Below are positions 42,934 through 52,405 of a stretch of 64,000 nt of DNA, piece by piece; position 1 is the first letter of the stretch; each line of letters begins with the position of its first letter. Below the pieces are notes generated by a model, which worked only from the letters and a program-made list of their open reading frames with translations, did not search any database and was not told the origin of the DNA. Position numbers and translations under genes: made by a program. The stretch is from Formosa sp030427735 (lineage in GTDB: Bacteria > Bacteroidota > Bacteroidia > Flavobacteriales > Flavobacteriaceae), in contig NZ_CP195158.1 in assembly GCF_051200825.1 (NCBI RefSeq), forward strand, positions 3,782,001-3,846,000, in the 5' to 3' direction.

Positions 42934-43368
42934 ATGAATAAACCTTTTGCTATAACATATAAATATGCAGTATGGTTTACACTGTTGTGTTTAAATGTAA
43001 CACTACTATCCTGCTCTATTATTACTGATGAAATTGGCGATCGGATTGAAGAAAATGCTAATAATGATATTGATGAATTACAAGCTGCTATAAAAAATAA
43101 TACCCCGTATATTATAGAACGTGCCGAAATTAAAACCGATAAAATTATCCAAGTTTACGGCCCAATACAACCCAATAGCGTATCGCAATACAAAAATTTT
43201 AACAGTTTGTTTAACGAAGAAGCTATACTTATAAAAACGAAAGACGAAGTTTTTAAATTTACCCCAAAACAGCAAGATAACACAACCAAAGTGAGCGATG
43301 GTTCTTTTTATTTTGAAGTCAGTTTATCCGAAAAAAGAACCTTAATTATTAACAGAAAGCCTTATTAG
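42934..43368 (+). CDS. Small lipoprotein of unknown function
   Basis: 144-aa protein with no family I recognise. A somewhat long N-terminal part precedes a hydrophobic core and a lipobox TLLSC with Cys27, so it should be acylated. The remainder is polar with beta-strand-prone segments (AEIKTDKIIQVYGPI, EAILIKTKDEVFKF). It lies three bases after the cation exporter and three before the GNAT gene, so it is probably in the same operon, perhaps in the envelope. Confidence 0.75.
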   Translation: MNKPFAITYKYAVWFTLLCLNVTLLSCSIITDEIGDRIEENANNDIDELQAAIKNNTPYIIERAEIKTDKIIQVYGPIQPNSVSQYKNFNSLFNEEAILIKTKDEVFKFTPKQQDNTTKVSDGSFYFEVSLSEKRTLIINRKPY

Positions 43369-43371
43369 TAC

Positions 43372-43815
43372 ATGTTAGATATTACCATTAAATTTTTTAA
43401 TGAATTAAGCTTAACCGAATTATACAATGTATTACAATTACGAAGCGAAGTATTTGTAGTAGAGCAAGATTGCGTGTATCAAGATATAGATGGTAAAGAC
43501 CAAAATGCCTTGCACGTTTTAGGCTATAAAAACAATACTTTAGTAGCCTATACCCGCTTGTTTAAAACAGGCGATTATTTTGATTATGCTAGCATAGGCC
43601 GAGTATTGGTTAAACAAACAGAACGCGCCCATAAATATGGTTACGATATTATGAATGCTTCAATACAAGCAATAAGCGATCAATTTAACGAATCTGCCAT
43701 TAAAATTTCTGCACAAAAACATTTAGAATCCTTTTATAGTAATTTAGGATTTAAAACCATTACAGAACCTTATTTAGAAGATGGTATTCCGCATATTGGC
43801 ATGTTAAAATCTTAA
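43372..43815 (+). CDS. ElaA-like GNAT acetyltransferase
   Basis: 147-aa cytosolic N-acetyltransferase. It has the ElaA-type N-terminus LTELYNVLQLRSEVFVVEQDCVYQDIDGKD and DYASIGRVLVKQTERAHKYG in the acetyl-CoA loop region, then AQKHLESFYSNLGF near the end. ElaA substrates are not established. Its stop codon overlaps the convergent CtpA-like gene's stop in a shared TTAA, so the two genes meet with no terminator between. Confidence 0.9.
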   Translation: MLDITIKFFNELSLTELYNVLQLRSEVFVVEQDCVYQDIDGKDQNALHVLGYKNNTLVAYTRLFKTGDYFDYASIGRVLVKQTERAHKYGYDIMNASIQAISDQFNESAIKISAQKHLESFYSNLGFKTITEPYLEDGIPHIGMLKS

Positions 43816-45455
43816 TTCACATTTAGAAATCCTATGTAGGTTGTTGTGTTATTTAAAATTTCTGTAGCACGTTTAATTTCTGGGTTGTGTATTTTATAAT
43901 AGTCGTATAAGCCTTCTCTATAAGTATAGCGCTTAACAATTTCGTCTGTTAATAAACTCGATAATTGCGCCTTATTATCGTCTATACCTTTAATTTTAGA
44001 AGAGTTTAAATGATTTATTAAGGCGTCGTAATCTTTTTTAATTGCACCATCTAAATCTTCTTTTTTGGCACTTTCAAAAGCTTTGGTTAAATCTTTTTCG
44101 GTTTGTGTTTCGAAAGAAAAATCGTTGGTTTTTAAAAACGATTTAAAATCTGAAAATTCAGCATCCGATAATTTAAAATCCATTAAATTATTTTTATTCG
44201 AGTGCTTGTAATAATACTTAGTGGCGTAATCGAATATTAAATCTTCGTTTAAAATAGCATTGGTTATGGCCGAGTTTTTAGTGATTTCCAGAGCTTCGTC
44301 TGGCAACACTCCACCACCATCGTAAACTGGTCTGCCGTTTCTGGTTTTAAATTCGTGATAGTTGTCTTTAGATATTCTTACAGCATTCCCCTCTTCGTCT
44401 CGATGTAAATAATCTAAAGCCTGAATACAGCGACCAGAAGGTGTATAATATCTAGAAATGGTAACTTTTAATTGCGTACCATAGGTAAGATGTTTTGGGC
44501 GTTGTACCAAGCCTTTACCAAAACTTCTAGAACCAACAATTACCGCGCGATCTAAGTCTTGTAAGGTACCCGAAACAATTTCGCTAGCCGAAGCACTTCT
44601 ACCATTTATTAAAACCACTAACGGAATTTCGGTATCTAATGCATCTTTTTGGGTGTAGTATGTTTTATTGAATTTTTTTACTTTAGATTTTGTTGTTACA
44701 ACCAATTGCCCTTTTGGTACAAATAAATTAACGGTATTAACAGCTTCGTGCAATAGTCCGCCTGGATTGTCGCGCAGATCTAAAATAATATTTTTAGCAC
44801 CTTGCGCTTTTAGATCTTTTAAGGCATAAGCCGTTTGCGAAGAGGCTTTACTATTAAATTGGCTAAGTACAATGTAACCTGTAGTTTCGTTAATCATTGA
44901 AAAATGCGGAACAGCATTTATTTCTACTTCTGCCCTATTTATGGTTGTTGTTTCGGTGGTATTTTGGCGTTTATAGGTTACGGTAACCGATGTTCCTGGA
45001 GCGCCTTTTAATAAATCGCCTTTATCGTCTTTGTAAGTTTCAAGATTTACTGTACCTATTTTTATAATTTCATCGCCAGCTTTTAAACCGGCTTTATCGG
45101 CAGGATAATCTTTATAGGGCTCTACTACTACTAATTTATCTTTTAAGGTCTTTACACGAGCTCCTATACCTATGTAATCGCCGGTATTGTTTATGCGTGC
45201 AGCTTCTACATCTTGTTCGTTCATAAACACAGTATACGGGTCTAAGTCGTTCAGCATACTTTTTATAGCTGTATCCATTAAATCTGCCGGATTTGTGTCG
45301 TCGACATAATTCATGTTGAGTTCTTTAAACAGCGTGGTAAAGATTTCTATTTGTTTGGCAATTTCAAAGAAATCGTTCTGAAATGCGGTAGTCGAGAAAA
45401 AGATAATAACAGCCGAAACAGGAACGATAATTTTCTTTTTTAATAATGTTTTCAT
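43812..45455 (-). CDS. S41 C-terminal-processing protease (CtpA/Prc-like)
   Basis: 547-aa periplasmic serine protease. It has an N-terminal signal or anchor (about 9-25), a short helical part, a PDZ domain (about 85-175) with YIGIGARV and KAGLKAGDEI, then the S41 domain with LDLRDNPGGLL. The catalytic Ser289 is in NGRSASASEI and Lys314 in GSRSFGKGLVQ, at the family's 25-residue spacing. A C-terminal helical region follows. It processes envelope proteins. It follows rnpA on the same strand with a 47-base gap. Confidence 0.95.
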   Translation of the reverse strand: MKTLLKKKIIVPVSAVIIFFSTTAFQNDFFEIAKQIEIFTTLFKELNMNYVDDTNPADLMDTAIKSMLNDLDPYTVFMNEQDVEAARINNTGDYIGIGARVKTLKDKLVVVEPYKDYPADKAGLKAGDEIIKIGTVNLETYKDDKGDLLKGAPGTSVTVTYKRQNTTETTTINRAEVEINAVPHFSMINETTGYIVLSQFNSKASSQTAYALKDLKAQGAKNIILDLRDNPGGLLHEAVNTVNLFVPKGQLVVTTKSKVKKFNKTYYTQKDALDTEIPLVVLINGRSASASEIVSGTLQDLDRAVIVGSRSFGKGLVQRPKHLTYGTQLKVTISRYYTPSGRCIQALDYLHRDEEGNAVRISKDNYHEFKTRNGRPVYDGGGVLPDEALEITKNSAITNAILNEDLIFDYATKYYYKHSNKNNLMDFKLSDAEFSDFKSFLKTNDFSFETQTEKDLTKAFESAKKEDLDGAIKKDYDALINHLNSSKIKGIDDNKAQLSSLLTDEIVKRYTYREGLYDYYKIHNPEIKRATEILNNTTTYIGFLNVN

Positions 45456-45502
45456 ACAAAGACCAATATTTTAAATAGCGTGCAAGTAATACCTGTAAAT
45501 TA

Positions 45503-45880
45503 TTAATTGTGATTGATATGTTCTGTAAATTTTTCGAATAATCGATTCATTTTACGCTCTACAAACTTGTAAGTTGGGATATCTTTACCAAAATACAAAA
45601 TCATAAACGCATATTGTGTTGATAAGTTGTTAAAGTGCGCGTTTTTATTTAATCGGTAGGCTTCGCGCAGCAAGCGTTTTATTTTATTTCGGTGTACTGC
45701 TAATTTAAAATGGCGTTTGCTTACAGACACGCCTGTTTTAATAGTTACAGGCTCGTTAAAACTGGTTTTTATAAATACTAACCGCAAAGGATAACTAGAT
45801 ACCGATTGTCCTTCGGTAAAGAGTTGCTCTATAAGTATTTTACTTTTTAATTTTTCGGCTTTGCCGTAGGTCTGCTTCAT
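45503..45880 (-). CDS. rnpA: Ribonuclease P protein component
   Basis: 125-aa basic protein that binds the RNase P RNA to process tRNA 5' ends. It contains the RNR signature HRNKIKRLLREAYRL, the GVSVSKRHFKLAVHRN region and an N-terminal KSKILIEQLFTEGQ. It overlaps the end of pncA (ATGA, four bases). rnpA usually follows rpmH near dnaA in bacteria; here neither is adjacent. Confidence 0.96.
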   Translation of the reverse strand: MKQTYGKAEKLKSKILIEQLFTEGQSVSSYPLRLVFIKTSFNEPVTIKTGVSVSKRHFKLAVHRNKIKRLLREAYRLNKNAHFNNLSTQYAFMILYFGKDIPTYKFVERKMNRLFEKFTEHINHN

Positions 45881-46488
45881 AAATTAATATCGGTACTTTT
45901 TATAAGTTGTACGCCATTTTCTGTTAAATCGTTAATGGCGGTTTGGTACGATGTTTCATCAATATAACATGTAGCATCTGTAATGTAAAAGGTATTAAAT
46001 CCAGCTGCTTTAGCATCTTTAGCAGTAAAATATACACAATAGTCGGCTGCTAGTCCGCATACATAAACTTCGGTTACTTGCATGCTTTTTAAGTAAGCTT
46101 CTAAGCCTGTGTGATGTGTTTTATTATTATCGAAAAATGCACTGTAACTGTCTACTTGGGTAAGCATGCCTTTTCTAAAAATTGCGGCGATACGTGCTGT
46201 ATTTAATTCAGATGAAAATTCGGCGCCGTGAGTACCTTGCACGCAATGGTTAGGCCATAATACTTGGTTTGTTCCGTTTAAATCTATTACATCAAATTCT
46301 TGTTTTTTATGATGGTTGCTAGCAAAACTTGCATGATTTTTAGGATGCCAATCTTGCGATGCTACTACCAAATCGAATTGAGTTTGCAAACTATTTACTA
46401 TGGGTATAATTGTGTTGCCTTTAGGGACTGCTAATGCACCACCTGGTAAAAAATCGTTTTGTATATCTACAAGTATTAAAGCTGTCAT
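45877..46488 (-). CDS. pncA: Nicotinamidase
   Basis: 203-aa enzyme converting nicotinamide to nicotinic acid in NAD salvage. The expected catalytic triad is Asp8 (LILVDIQNDF), Lys106 and Cys151 (VCGLAADYCVYFT). Metal ligands are plausible at Asp46 and His48 (QDWHPKNHASF) and His81 (WPNHCVQGT). Start overlaps the pncB stop by one base and stop overlaps rnpA by four bases, so pncB-pncA-rnpA form a tight unit. Confidence 0.96.
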   Translation of the reverse strand: MTALILVDIQNDFLPGGALAVPKGNTIIPIVNSLQTQFDLVVASQDWHPKNHASFASNHHKKQEFDVIDLNGTNQVLWPNHCVQGTHGAEFSSELNTARIAAIFRKGMLTQVDSYSAFFDNNKTHHTGLEAYLKSMQVTEVYVCGLAADYCVYFTAKDAKAAGFNTFYITDATCYIDETSYQTAINDLTENGVQLIKSTDINL

Positions 46489-47894
46489 TATCCTTGTAAT
46501 TTATCGTTTTTTAACTGATTGCGAAGTTGTTCTAATTCTGGACTTAATCCCACTTTATAGACATGCGGATTAGAAAATCGTTTATGTTCCATAGGTAAAC
46601 AATCTAGGTTTTGTTTGGCTATTGTTTTTAATTCGGAAACTGTTTTTTTAGGGTATACACGTTTGCCATTTTGCATTACATCGTGCAATAAAGGTGTTGC
46701 TGTGGCAGCATCTAGCACCATGCGTTTATGGGGTTCGAAAGGGTGCGCCATTTCTTTGGGAGCTTCAAGATGTTGTAAGGTTATGGCATCGGCGAGATAG
46801 TGGCCGTGTTCGTCTTTAAAACGGTACACTTGTTTTTGTCCTGGAAAATTCATTTTTTTTAAATTTTCAGAAATTTTTATTCGCGGTGTATCGTTAAAAC
46901 TGCATAATTTATAAACGCCGTCTAAAGCGCCGTTTAATTTACCAACTACCAAATTGGTACCTACCCCGTAAATGTCTATCTGAGCCTGCTGTTCTTTTAA
47001 ACTTCTAATTACATGTTCGTCTAACTGATTTGAGGCTGCAATTTGCACATACTCTAGGCCTGCAGCATCTAATAGTTGTCTCGCAGCTTTAGACAGATAA
47101 GCTAAATCGCCACTATCTAAACGAATACCTAACAACTTTTGGCCACGTGTTTCCATTTCTTTGGCTACCGTTATAGCATTGGGAACGCCACTTTTTAAAG
47201 TGTTATAAGTATCTACTAACAAGACACAATTTTCTGGTCTTGTTTCTGCAAAATGTCTAAACGCAGTTAGTTCGTCGTCGTAACTTTGTATGTAGGCATG
47301 CGCCATAGTTCCAGAAATTGGAATATTGAAGGATTGTCCCGCCAGCACATTAGAAGTATAATTAAACCCTCCAATAAATGCAGAACGTGACGCTTGAATT
47401 CCTGCATAGCCTTGCGCCCTACGTAAGCCAAATTCGGCTAAACTTTTTTCTTCGCCTGCTATAAATCGTATTCTGCTTGCTTTGGTGGCGATTAAAGATT
47501 GAAAATTTAAACTATTAAGTACAAATGTTTCAATTATTTGACATTCTAAAATCGTGCCTGTTACGGTTAATATGGGACTGAACGGAAAAACAATTTCGCC
47601 TTCGTCCATACTTTGTATATGACCTTTAAATTTAAAATTCTTCAGGTAATTTATAAAGTCTTCATTAAATTTTTCGGCTTTTAGATAGGCTAAGTCTTCT
47701 TCTGAAAACGAAACTTGTTCTAACCAGTCTAATACTTCTTCTAAACCACAAAACAATACATAACCACCATCGAAGGGGGTCTTTCTAAAAAAATAGTCGA
47801 ACGTTGCAGTGGTTTCGTGCTTATCTTTTAAAAAATAGGCCTGTCCCATTGCAAGTTGGTACAAGTCGGTATATAGTGCGGTATTAAAATTCAT
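46488..47894 (-). CDS. pncB: Nicotinate phosphoribosyltransferase
   Basis: 468-aa NAD-salvage enzyme making nicotinate mononucleotide from nicotinate and PRPP. It has the N-terminal ALYTDLYQLAMGQAYF, EFGLRRAQGYAGIQASRSAFIGGF, SGTMAHAYIQSY (the conserved loop with the phosphorylated His region), LLVDTYNTLKSGVPNAI and IRLDSGDLAYLSK. Full length. It works directly downstream of pncA in the pathway. Confidence 0.96.
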   Translation of the reverse strand: MNFNTALYTDLYQLAMGQAYFLKDKHETTATFDYFFRKTPFDGGYVLFCGLEEVLDWLEQVSFSEEDLAYLKAEKFNEDFINYLKNFKFKGHIQSMDEGEIVFPFSPILTVTGTILECQIIETFVLNSLNFQSLIATKASRIRFIAGEEKSLAEFGLRRAQGYAGIQASRSAFIGGFNYTSNVLAGQSFNIPISGTMAHAYIQSYDDELTAFRHFAETRPENCVLLVDTYNTLKSGVPNAITVAKEMETRGQKLLGIRLDSGDLAYLSKAARQLLDAAGLEYVQIAASNQLDEHVIRSLKEQQAQIDIYGVGTNLVVGKLNGALDGVYKLCSFNDTPRIKISENLKKMNFPGQKQVYRFKDEHGHYLADAITLQHLEAPKEMAHPFEPHKRMVLDAATATPLLHDVMQNGKRVYPKKTVSELKTIAKQNLDCLPMEHKRFSNPHVYKVGLSPELEQLRNQLKNDKLQG

Positions 47895-47915
47895 GACTTT
47901 ATAATTTTATATAAA

Positions 47916-47956
47916 AATAACGCATGTTTTTTACAAATGTATAAACATGCGTTATT
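47916..47956 (-). terminator. Terminator after the M1 peptidase gene
   Basis: 14-bp perfect stem AATAACGCATGTTT/AAACATGCGTTATT with a 13-base loop, followed on the minus strand by TTTTATAT. It ends the M1 peptidase transcript. Its loop also carries a promoter box for pncB. Confidence 0.82.
47934..47941 (-). promoter_or_regulatory. -7 promoter box for pncB, inside the terminator loop
   Basis: TACATTTG on the minus strand matches TAnnTTTG. It falls in the loop of the hairpin at 47916-47956, 39 bases upstream of the pncB ATG. Confidence 0.5.
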
Positions 47957-47979
47957 AATTAAATAGAAGTAATGGTTAA

Positions 47980-49839
47980 TTACGGCTGATATGTATTATT
48001 TTCTTTGTTGATATCGGCCATTAATCCTTTTGGATCTATTTCTATAAATTTGATGCTTTCTTTGCTTTTGGCGATGTTAAACGTATAGTTTGGATGTGCC
48101 CATGCCCAGTCTTTTAATTGTGTTCTAGCACCTTCTGCTGGTTTTTCGCCACGCATCATTTGTAGCGGAATGTAGAATTGCTCGGTGGTTCCGTTGGTAT
48201 AGGTTACCTCAATATCTAGTGGCATTGGCATTAAGCCTATGCGCTCTAGTGTTACCGAAGTTGTGTTTCCTGAAGCCTCTACAGATGTAATGCCATAATC
48301 TATGGTATTGGTGGTCTGCGTCCAATCGGTTAAATACCAATCAAGTTCTAATCCTGATACTTTTTCGGCAGAACGAATAATATCTATCGGTCTTGGATGT
48401 TTAAAAGCGAAATCGTTAAAATATTTTTTAAGGGTTTTCTTTAGGTTATCTTGCCCAATAACATACCCTAATTGTGCTAAAAATACTTCCCCTTTATTGT
48501 ATGCCGTTATACCATAAGCCAGATTACAAGCATAACGATCGGAATGTGTAGTTTGTGGTTGTTCTTTACCCGATTTTACTAAATAATAATAGCCTCCGTA
48601 TGCATTTTTATAAGGATTGTCTTTGTTTTCGCTCATGATTACATTCATGGCCTGGTCGCTGATATAACTGGTAAAACCTTCGTCCATCCATTCGTGTTTC
48701 GATTCGTTTGAAGCCAATAAAAACTGAAACCAAGTATGAGCCAATTCGTGAGCCGTTACACCAACTAAGCTACCAAATTTGCGTTCACCAGTTATAAGGG
48801 TACACATGGCGTATTCCATACCGCCATCTCCACCTTGAATTACCGAGTATTGTTTATATGGGTACTGCCCTATTTCTTTGCTGTAATACTGCATTAACTC
48901 TACAGTTTTAGGCTGCAGTTTTTTCCAGTTTTCTTGTATTTCCGGATTGTTTTTGTAGAAAAAATGTAATAATGGTCCGTCTGGAACTTGCATAGTATCG
49001 TGAATATAATCTGGATCTGCTGCCCAAGTAAAGTCGTGAACATTTGGTGCTACAAAGTGCCAAGATAAGGTATTGCCATTAGTAGGTTTTACTGTTCCAG
49101 TTTCGTAGCCACGGCCAATTTCGTTCGGATTTTGCAAATATCCAGTACCACCTACCGTGTAGTTTTTATCGATATTAATGGTAACATCAAAATCACCCCA
49201 AACACCATGAAATTCTCTGCCTATATACGGATCGGCATGCCAACCTTCAAAATCGTATTCGGCTAATTTAGGATACCATTGGGTCATGGATAAGGCAACA
49301 CCTTCGGCATTATTTCTACCAGAACGACGAATTTGAACAGGAATTTGTGCATCGTAATTCATGTTAAAAGTAACCTTTTCTCCAGGTTGGATAGGTTTTG
49401 CCAGTTTCACTTCTAAAATAGTTCCAGCAGTTTCGTATTGTATAGGTGTTCCATTTTGCGTTAGTGTGTTTACATTTATGTAACCAATTTCGTCTGGTTT
49501 TAAAGTGCTTATACGACTTACACCATTGTTTACCATTCTAGAATCTGGATCTTCTATACTTTGTAAACGGGCATCCATTTCGCTACCAGGTTGAAAAGCA
49601 TTCAAGAATAAATGATAATATACATGTGTTAATACATCTGGAGAATTATTGGTATACACCAATTTTTGATCGCCTTTGTACTGATAAGAATCAACGTCCA
49701 TATCAATCGTCATGGTATAATCTACATGTTGTTGCCAATAGGTTGGATCTGATTTTGATTTGCCAGAGTTTACATCTGAAGATTTACAAGACGTAAAAGC
49801 TAAAGCTAAAACCAAAAGCGCATAGAATGTTTGTTTCAT
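47980..49839 (-). CDS. M1 family aminopeptidase-like lipoprotein
   Basis: 619-aa zinc peptidase. A lipoprotein signal has the lipobox FTSC (Cys18). The M1 domains run from about 35. The substrate-binding GGMEYA motif is in GGDGGMEYAM (about 339-345), and the zinc site is HELAHTW (His364, His368) with third ligand Glu387 in WMDEGFTSYIS. It is expected to be a periplasmic or outer-membrane aminopeptidase. Own terminator downstream; located between the S8 protease and pncB. Confidence 0.94.
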   Translation of the reverse strand: MKQTFYALLVLALAFTSCKSSDVNSGKSKSDPTYWQQHVDYTMTIDMDVDSYQYKGDQKLVYTNNSPDVLTHVYYHLFLNAFQPGSEMDARLQSIEDPDSRMVNNGVSRISTLKPDEIGYINVNTLTQNGTPIQYETAGTILEVKLAKPIQPGEKVTFNMNYDAQIPVQIRRSGRNNAEGVALSMTQWYPKLAEYDFEGWHADPYIGREFHGVWGDFDVTINIDKNYTVGGTGYLQNPNEIGRGYETGTVKPTNGNTLSWHFVAPNVHDFTWAADPDYIHDTMQVPDGPLLHFFYKNNPEIQENWKKLQPKTVELMQYYSKEIGQYPYKQYSVIQGGDGGMEYAMCTLITGERKFGSLVGVTAHELAHTWFQFLLASNESKHEWMDEGFTSYISDQAMNVIMSENKDNPYKNAYGGYYYLVKSGKEQPQTTHSDRYACNLAYGITAYNKGEVFLAQLGYVIGQDNLKKTLKKYFNDFAFKHPRPIDIIRSAEKVSGLELDWYLTDWTQTTNTIDYGITSVEASGNTTSVTLERIGLMPMPLDIEVTYTNGTTEQFYIPLQMMRGEKPAEGARTQLKDWAWAHPNYTFNIAKSKESIKFIEIDPKGLMADINKENNTYQP

Positions 49840-49855
49840 AGAAAAGTTTTTAAAT

Positions 49856-49890
49856 AAAAAACCCCATCAAGAGTATTGATGAGGTTTTTT
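49856..49890 (-). terminator. Terminator after the S8 peptidase gene
   Basis: Stem AAAAACCCCATCAA with TTGATGAGGTTTTT (one C-A mismatch), five-base loop, then a T-run on the minus strand, 15 bases past the stop. Confidence 0.85.
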
Positions 49891-49904
49891 ATAGGGGTTT
49901 AATG

Positions 49905-51515
49905 TTATTTTGTTTGAGATGCCAAAATTAAGGCATTGTAAGCATTTACCATTTTGGTAGATTTAGATAAATCGTTAAATGGTCTTTCATCTTCTGCATC
50001 GCCACCAACAATAACTTTTGTTTTTACAGGTAAGCCAGAAGACATTAAAATTTGTTTTACTTGCGCAGCCGATAATTTAGGATATTGCGAACGGATTAAC
50101 GCTGCTACACCAGCTACAGCAGGTGCTGCCATAGAAGTACCACCTTTAGTATCGTATTCGTTTTCTGGAGTTGTAGAGTAAATTTTAGCACCAGGAGCAA
50201 ACACATCTACATTTATTTTTCCGTAATTAGAAAAACCAGCCACCATTTCTGGGCCGTATTTAGGGGCTAAAGCACCTACGGTAATAAAGGTATCTCCCAC
50301 TTCTGGACCATTGTTTACTTGATCGTTAGGGTAACATGCTTTTTTATCTAAATCTAAGCCTTCGTTTCCTGCTGCATTTACAAATAATACATCTTTTTTA
50401 CTTGCATAAGCAATAGCATCTCTTACCCAGTCGCTGTGTGGTGAGTAGTATTTACCAAAACTTCCGTTAATAACTGTTGCACCATTATCTACAGCATAAC
50501 GAATAGCTAAAGCTATATCTTTATCGTATTCGTCGCCATTAGGTACAGCTCTTAAGCTCATAATTTTTACATTATTAGCTACACCGTCTACGCCTAAACC
50601 ATTGTTGCGTTCTGCTGCAATAATTCCGGTTACGTGTGTACCATGGCTTTCGGATTTTTTTACTGGTAATACATTACCATTTCCGTAACCTACATCGGTT
50701 AAATCGTCTGGATTATCGCCTGTTTTACGACCTTTAAAATCTTTGTTAAGGTTATAGTTTAAGCGTTCATTAATGCTTTCAAGTCCGTTTTTTAAGTCTT
50801 CTTTAGCGGCATCAACATCGTCAAAACCTAAACCTAAAATGTATTTAGCAATAGTTACTGCTTGTTTTAAATCTTCGTCGTCGCCAGCTTCAATACTACC
50901 TAAATCTTCTAAAGTGTAGTTGGTTTTATTTAATTTAGAAGCAATAGCTTGATCGGCAGCTTTTAATTGCTGAAGTATCTTTTCGTATTGCGTTTTGTAA
51001 TTGCTGAATTTTTGAAATTCTTCTTCGTATTCTTTTTGTGCTCTTTCGTAATCTGGATTAGATGTGTCTCCACTAGCTAATAAGCGTACAAATTCTAATT
51101 GCTCGTCGTAGGTATCGCCTAAGAAATTCCAGCCATGAATATCATCTACATAGCCATTTTTATCGTCGTCTATACCATTGTTAGGAATTTCTTTTTCATT
51201 GGTCCAGATTAAACCGTCTAAATCTTCGTGTTCTATATCGATACCCGAATCTATAACGGCAACAATTACGGTTTTACCGGTATTGTTTTTTAATATTTCT
51301 GTATAGGCTTTGTTAACGCTCATACCGGGAATGGTATCTGCTACAAGGTCTAAATGCCCCCAAGTGTGTTGTTGATCTTCTGTTAAATCTGAAATTTTTA
51401 AAGGTATGCTATCTATATTTTCTATAGGAGTAGATACAACCTTTGCGCCTCCACCACAACTAGTTAAAATAGTAGCTGTTAAGGCCGAGCATAAAATGGG
51501 CTTAATAATATTCAT
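49905..51515 (-). CDS. Subtilisin-like (S8) lipoprotein peptidase
   Basis: 536-aa secreted serine protease with lipobox ILTSC (Cys20). The catalytic triad is Asp89 (VAVIDSGIDIEH), His291 (SHGTHVTGI) and Ser461 (GGTSMAAPAVAG), with the oxyanion Asn384 in NAAGNEG. Between the Asp and His motifs there is an insertion of about 140 residues (roughly 135-280) rich in Glu/Lys/Asp and probably helical. It is first met by an NG-IDDDKNGYVDD calcium-like loop at 113-125. It follows the MBL hydrolase gene after 10 bases. Confidence 0.95.
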   Translation of the reverse strand: MNIIKPILCSALTATILTSCGGGAKVVSTPIENIDSIPLKISDLTEDQQHTWGHLDLVADTIPGMSVNKAYTEILKNNTGKTVIVAVIDSGIDIEHEDLDGLIWTNEKEIPNNGIDDDKNGYVDDIHGWNFLGDTYDEQLEFVRLLASGDTSNPDYERAQKEYEEEFQKFSNYKTQYEKILQQLKAADQAIASKLNKTNYTLEDLGSIEAGDDEDLKQAVTIAKYILGLGFDDVDAAKEDLKNGLESINERLNYNLNKDFKGRKTGDNPDDLTDVGYGNGNVLPVKKSESHGTHVTGIIAAERNNGLGVDGVANNVKIMSLRAVPNGDEYDKDIALAIRYAVDNGATVINGSFGKYYSPHSDWVRDAIAYASKKDVLFVNAAGNEGLDLDKKACYPNDQVNNGPEVGDTFITVGALAPKYGPEMVAGFSNYGKINVDVFAPGAKIYSTTPENEYDTKGGTSMAAPAVAGVAALIRSQYPKLSAAQVKQILMSSGLPVKTKVIVGGDAEDERPFNDLSKSTKMVNAYNALILASQTK

Positions 51516-51525
51516 GTATATAATG

Positions 51526-52386
51526 TTAGTTTAAAATGTCTTTACAGGTATAAATATTTTTTAACCGTACGCCTTTTTCGGTATGTTGTACAGTAATGAT
51601 TTCGTTATGAGCATCATGCTCCAAAAATAAATAATAATTGTTATTAGCGGCGGTATTTAGGAATTTTTCTTTCTCGTTTAGCGTTAATAGGGGTCTTGTG
51701 TCGTAGCCCATAACGTAGGGTAAAGGTAAATGCCCTGCGGTTGGTAATAAATCGGCCATAAAGGCTATGGTGTTGCCTTTGTAGTGTATTAACGGAATCA
51801 TTTGTTTATCTGTATGGCCATCTGCAAAAAAAATATCGAAACCTAATTCGCTGTTTTTTAATACATCTTGTTCTGGTAAACGTGTAAATTTTAATTGGCC
51901 GCTGTCTTGCATGGGCAATAAATTTTCTTTTAAAAACGATGCTTTTTCGCGGTTGTTAGGGTTTATAGCCCAGTTCCAATGGGCTTCGTTGGTCCAAAAG
52001 TGTGCATTTTTAAAAGCGGGTTCATAACCTGTTCGGTCTTTGTTCCATTGTATACTGCCACCACAGTGGTCGAAATGCAAATGCGTCATAAATACATCTG
52101 TAATGTCGTCGCGGTGAAATCCGAATTTTTGCAAAGAAGCATCAATTGTATGATTGCCCCAAAGGGAATAGTAACCAAAAAATTTATCAGATTGTTTATT
52201 TCCCATTCCTGTATCGATTAAAATTAACCGATTTCCGTCTTCAATTAATAAACAACGTGCAGCTATGTCTATAAGATTATTAGAATCTGCCGGATTGGTT
52301 TTTTGCCATAAAGATTTAGGAACTACACCAAACATGGCACCGCCATCTAATTTAAAATTACCAGCTTCTATGGGATATAACTTCAT
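51526..52386 (-). CDS. MBL-fold metallo-hydrolase
   Basis: 286-aa metallo-beta-lactamase-fold enzyme. It has the metal motif THLHFDHCGG (His102, His104, Asp106, His107), an early LILIDTGMGNK strand, and a FFADGHTDKQMIPL segment supplying a further His. No signal peptide is visible, so it is probably cytosolic. The pattern is lactonase or glyoxalase-like, but the substrate cannot be assigned. Leads the two-gene run with the S8 peptidase. Confidence 0.9.
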   Translation of the reverse strand: MKLYPIEAGNFKLDGGAMFGVVPKSLWQKTNPADSNNLIDIAARCLLIEDGNRLILIDTGMGNKQSDKFFGYYSLWGNHTIDASLQKFGFHRDDITDVFMTHLHFDHCGGSIQWNKDRTGYEPAFKNAHFWTNEAHWNWAINPNNREKASFLKENLLPMQDSGQLKFTRLPEQDVLKNSELGFDIFFADGHTDKQMIPLIHYKGNTIAFMADLLPTAGHLPLPYVMGYDTRPLLTLNEKEKFLNTAANNNYYLFLEHDAHNEIITVQHTEKGVRLKNIYTCKDILN

Positions 52387-52405
52387 AAATGTTCACTTAA
52401 TAGCA

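Noticed and set aside
47154..47159. CACGTG inside pncB as a third parS site
   Set aside because: The flanks (GGC before, TTTCC after) are not palindromic and do not match the TGTTC/GAACA arms, so it is ordinary coding sequence.
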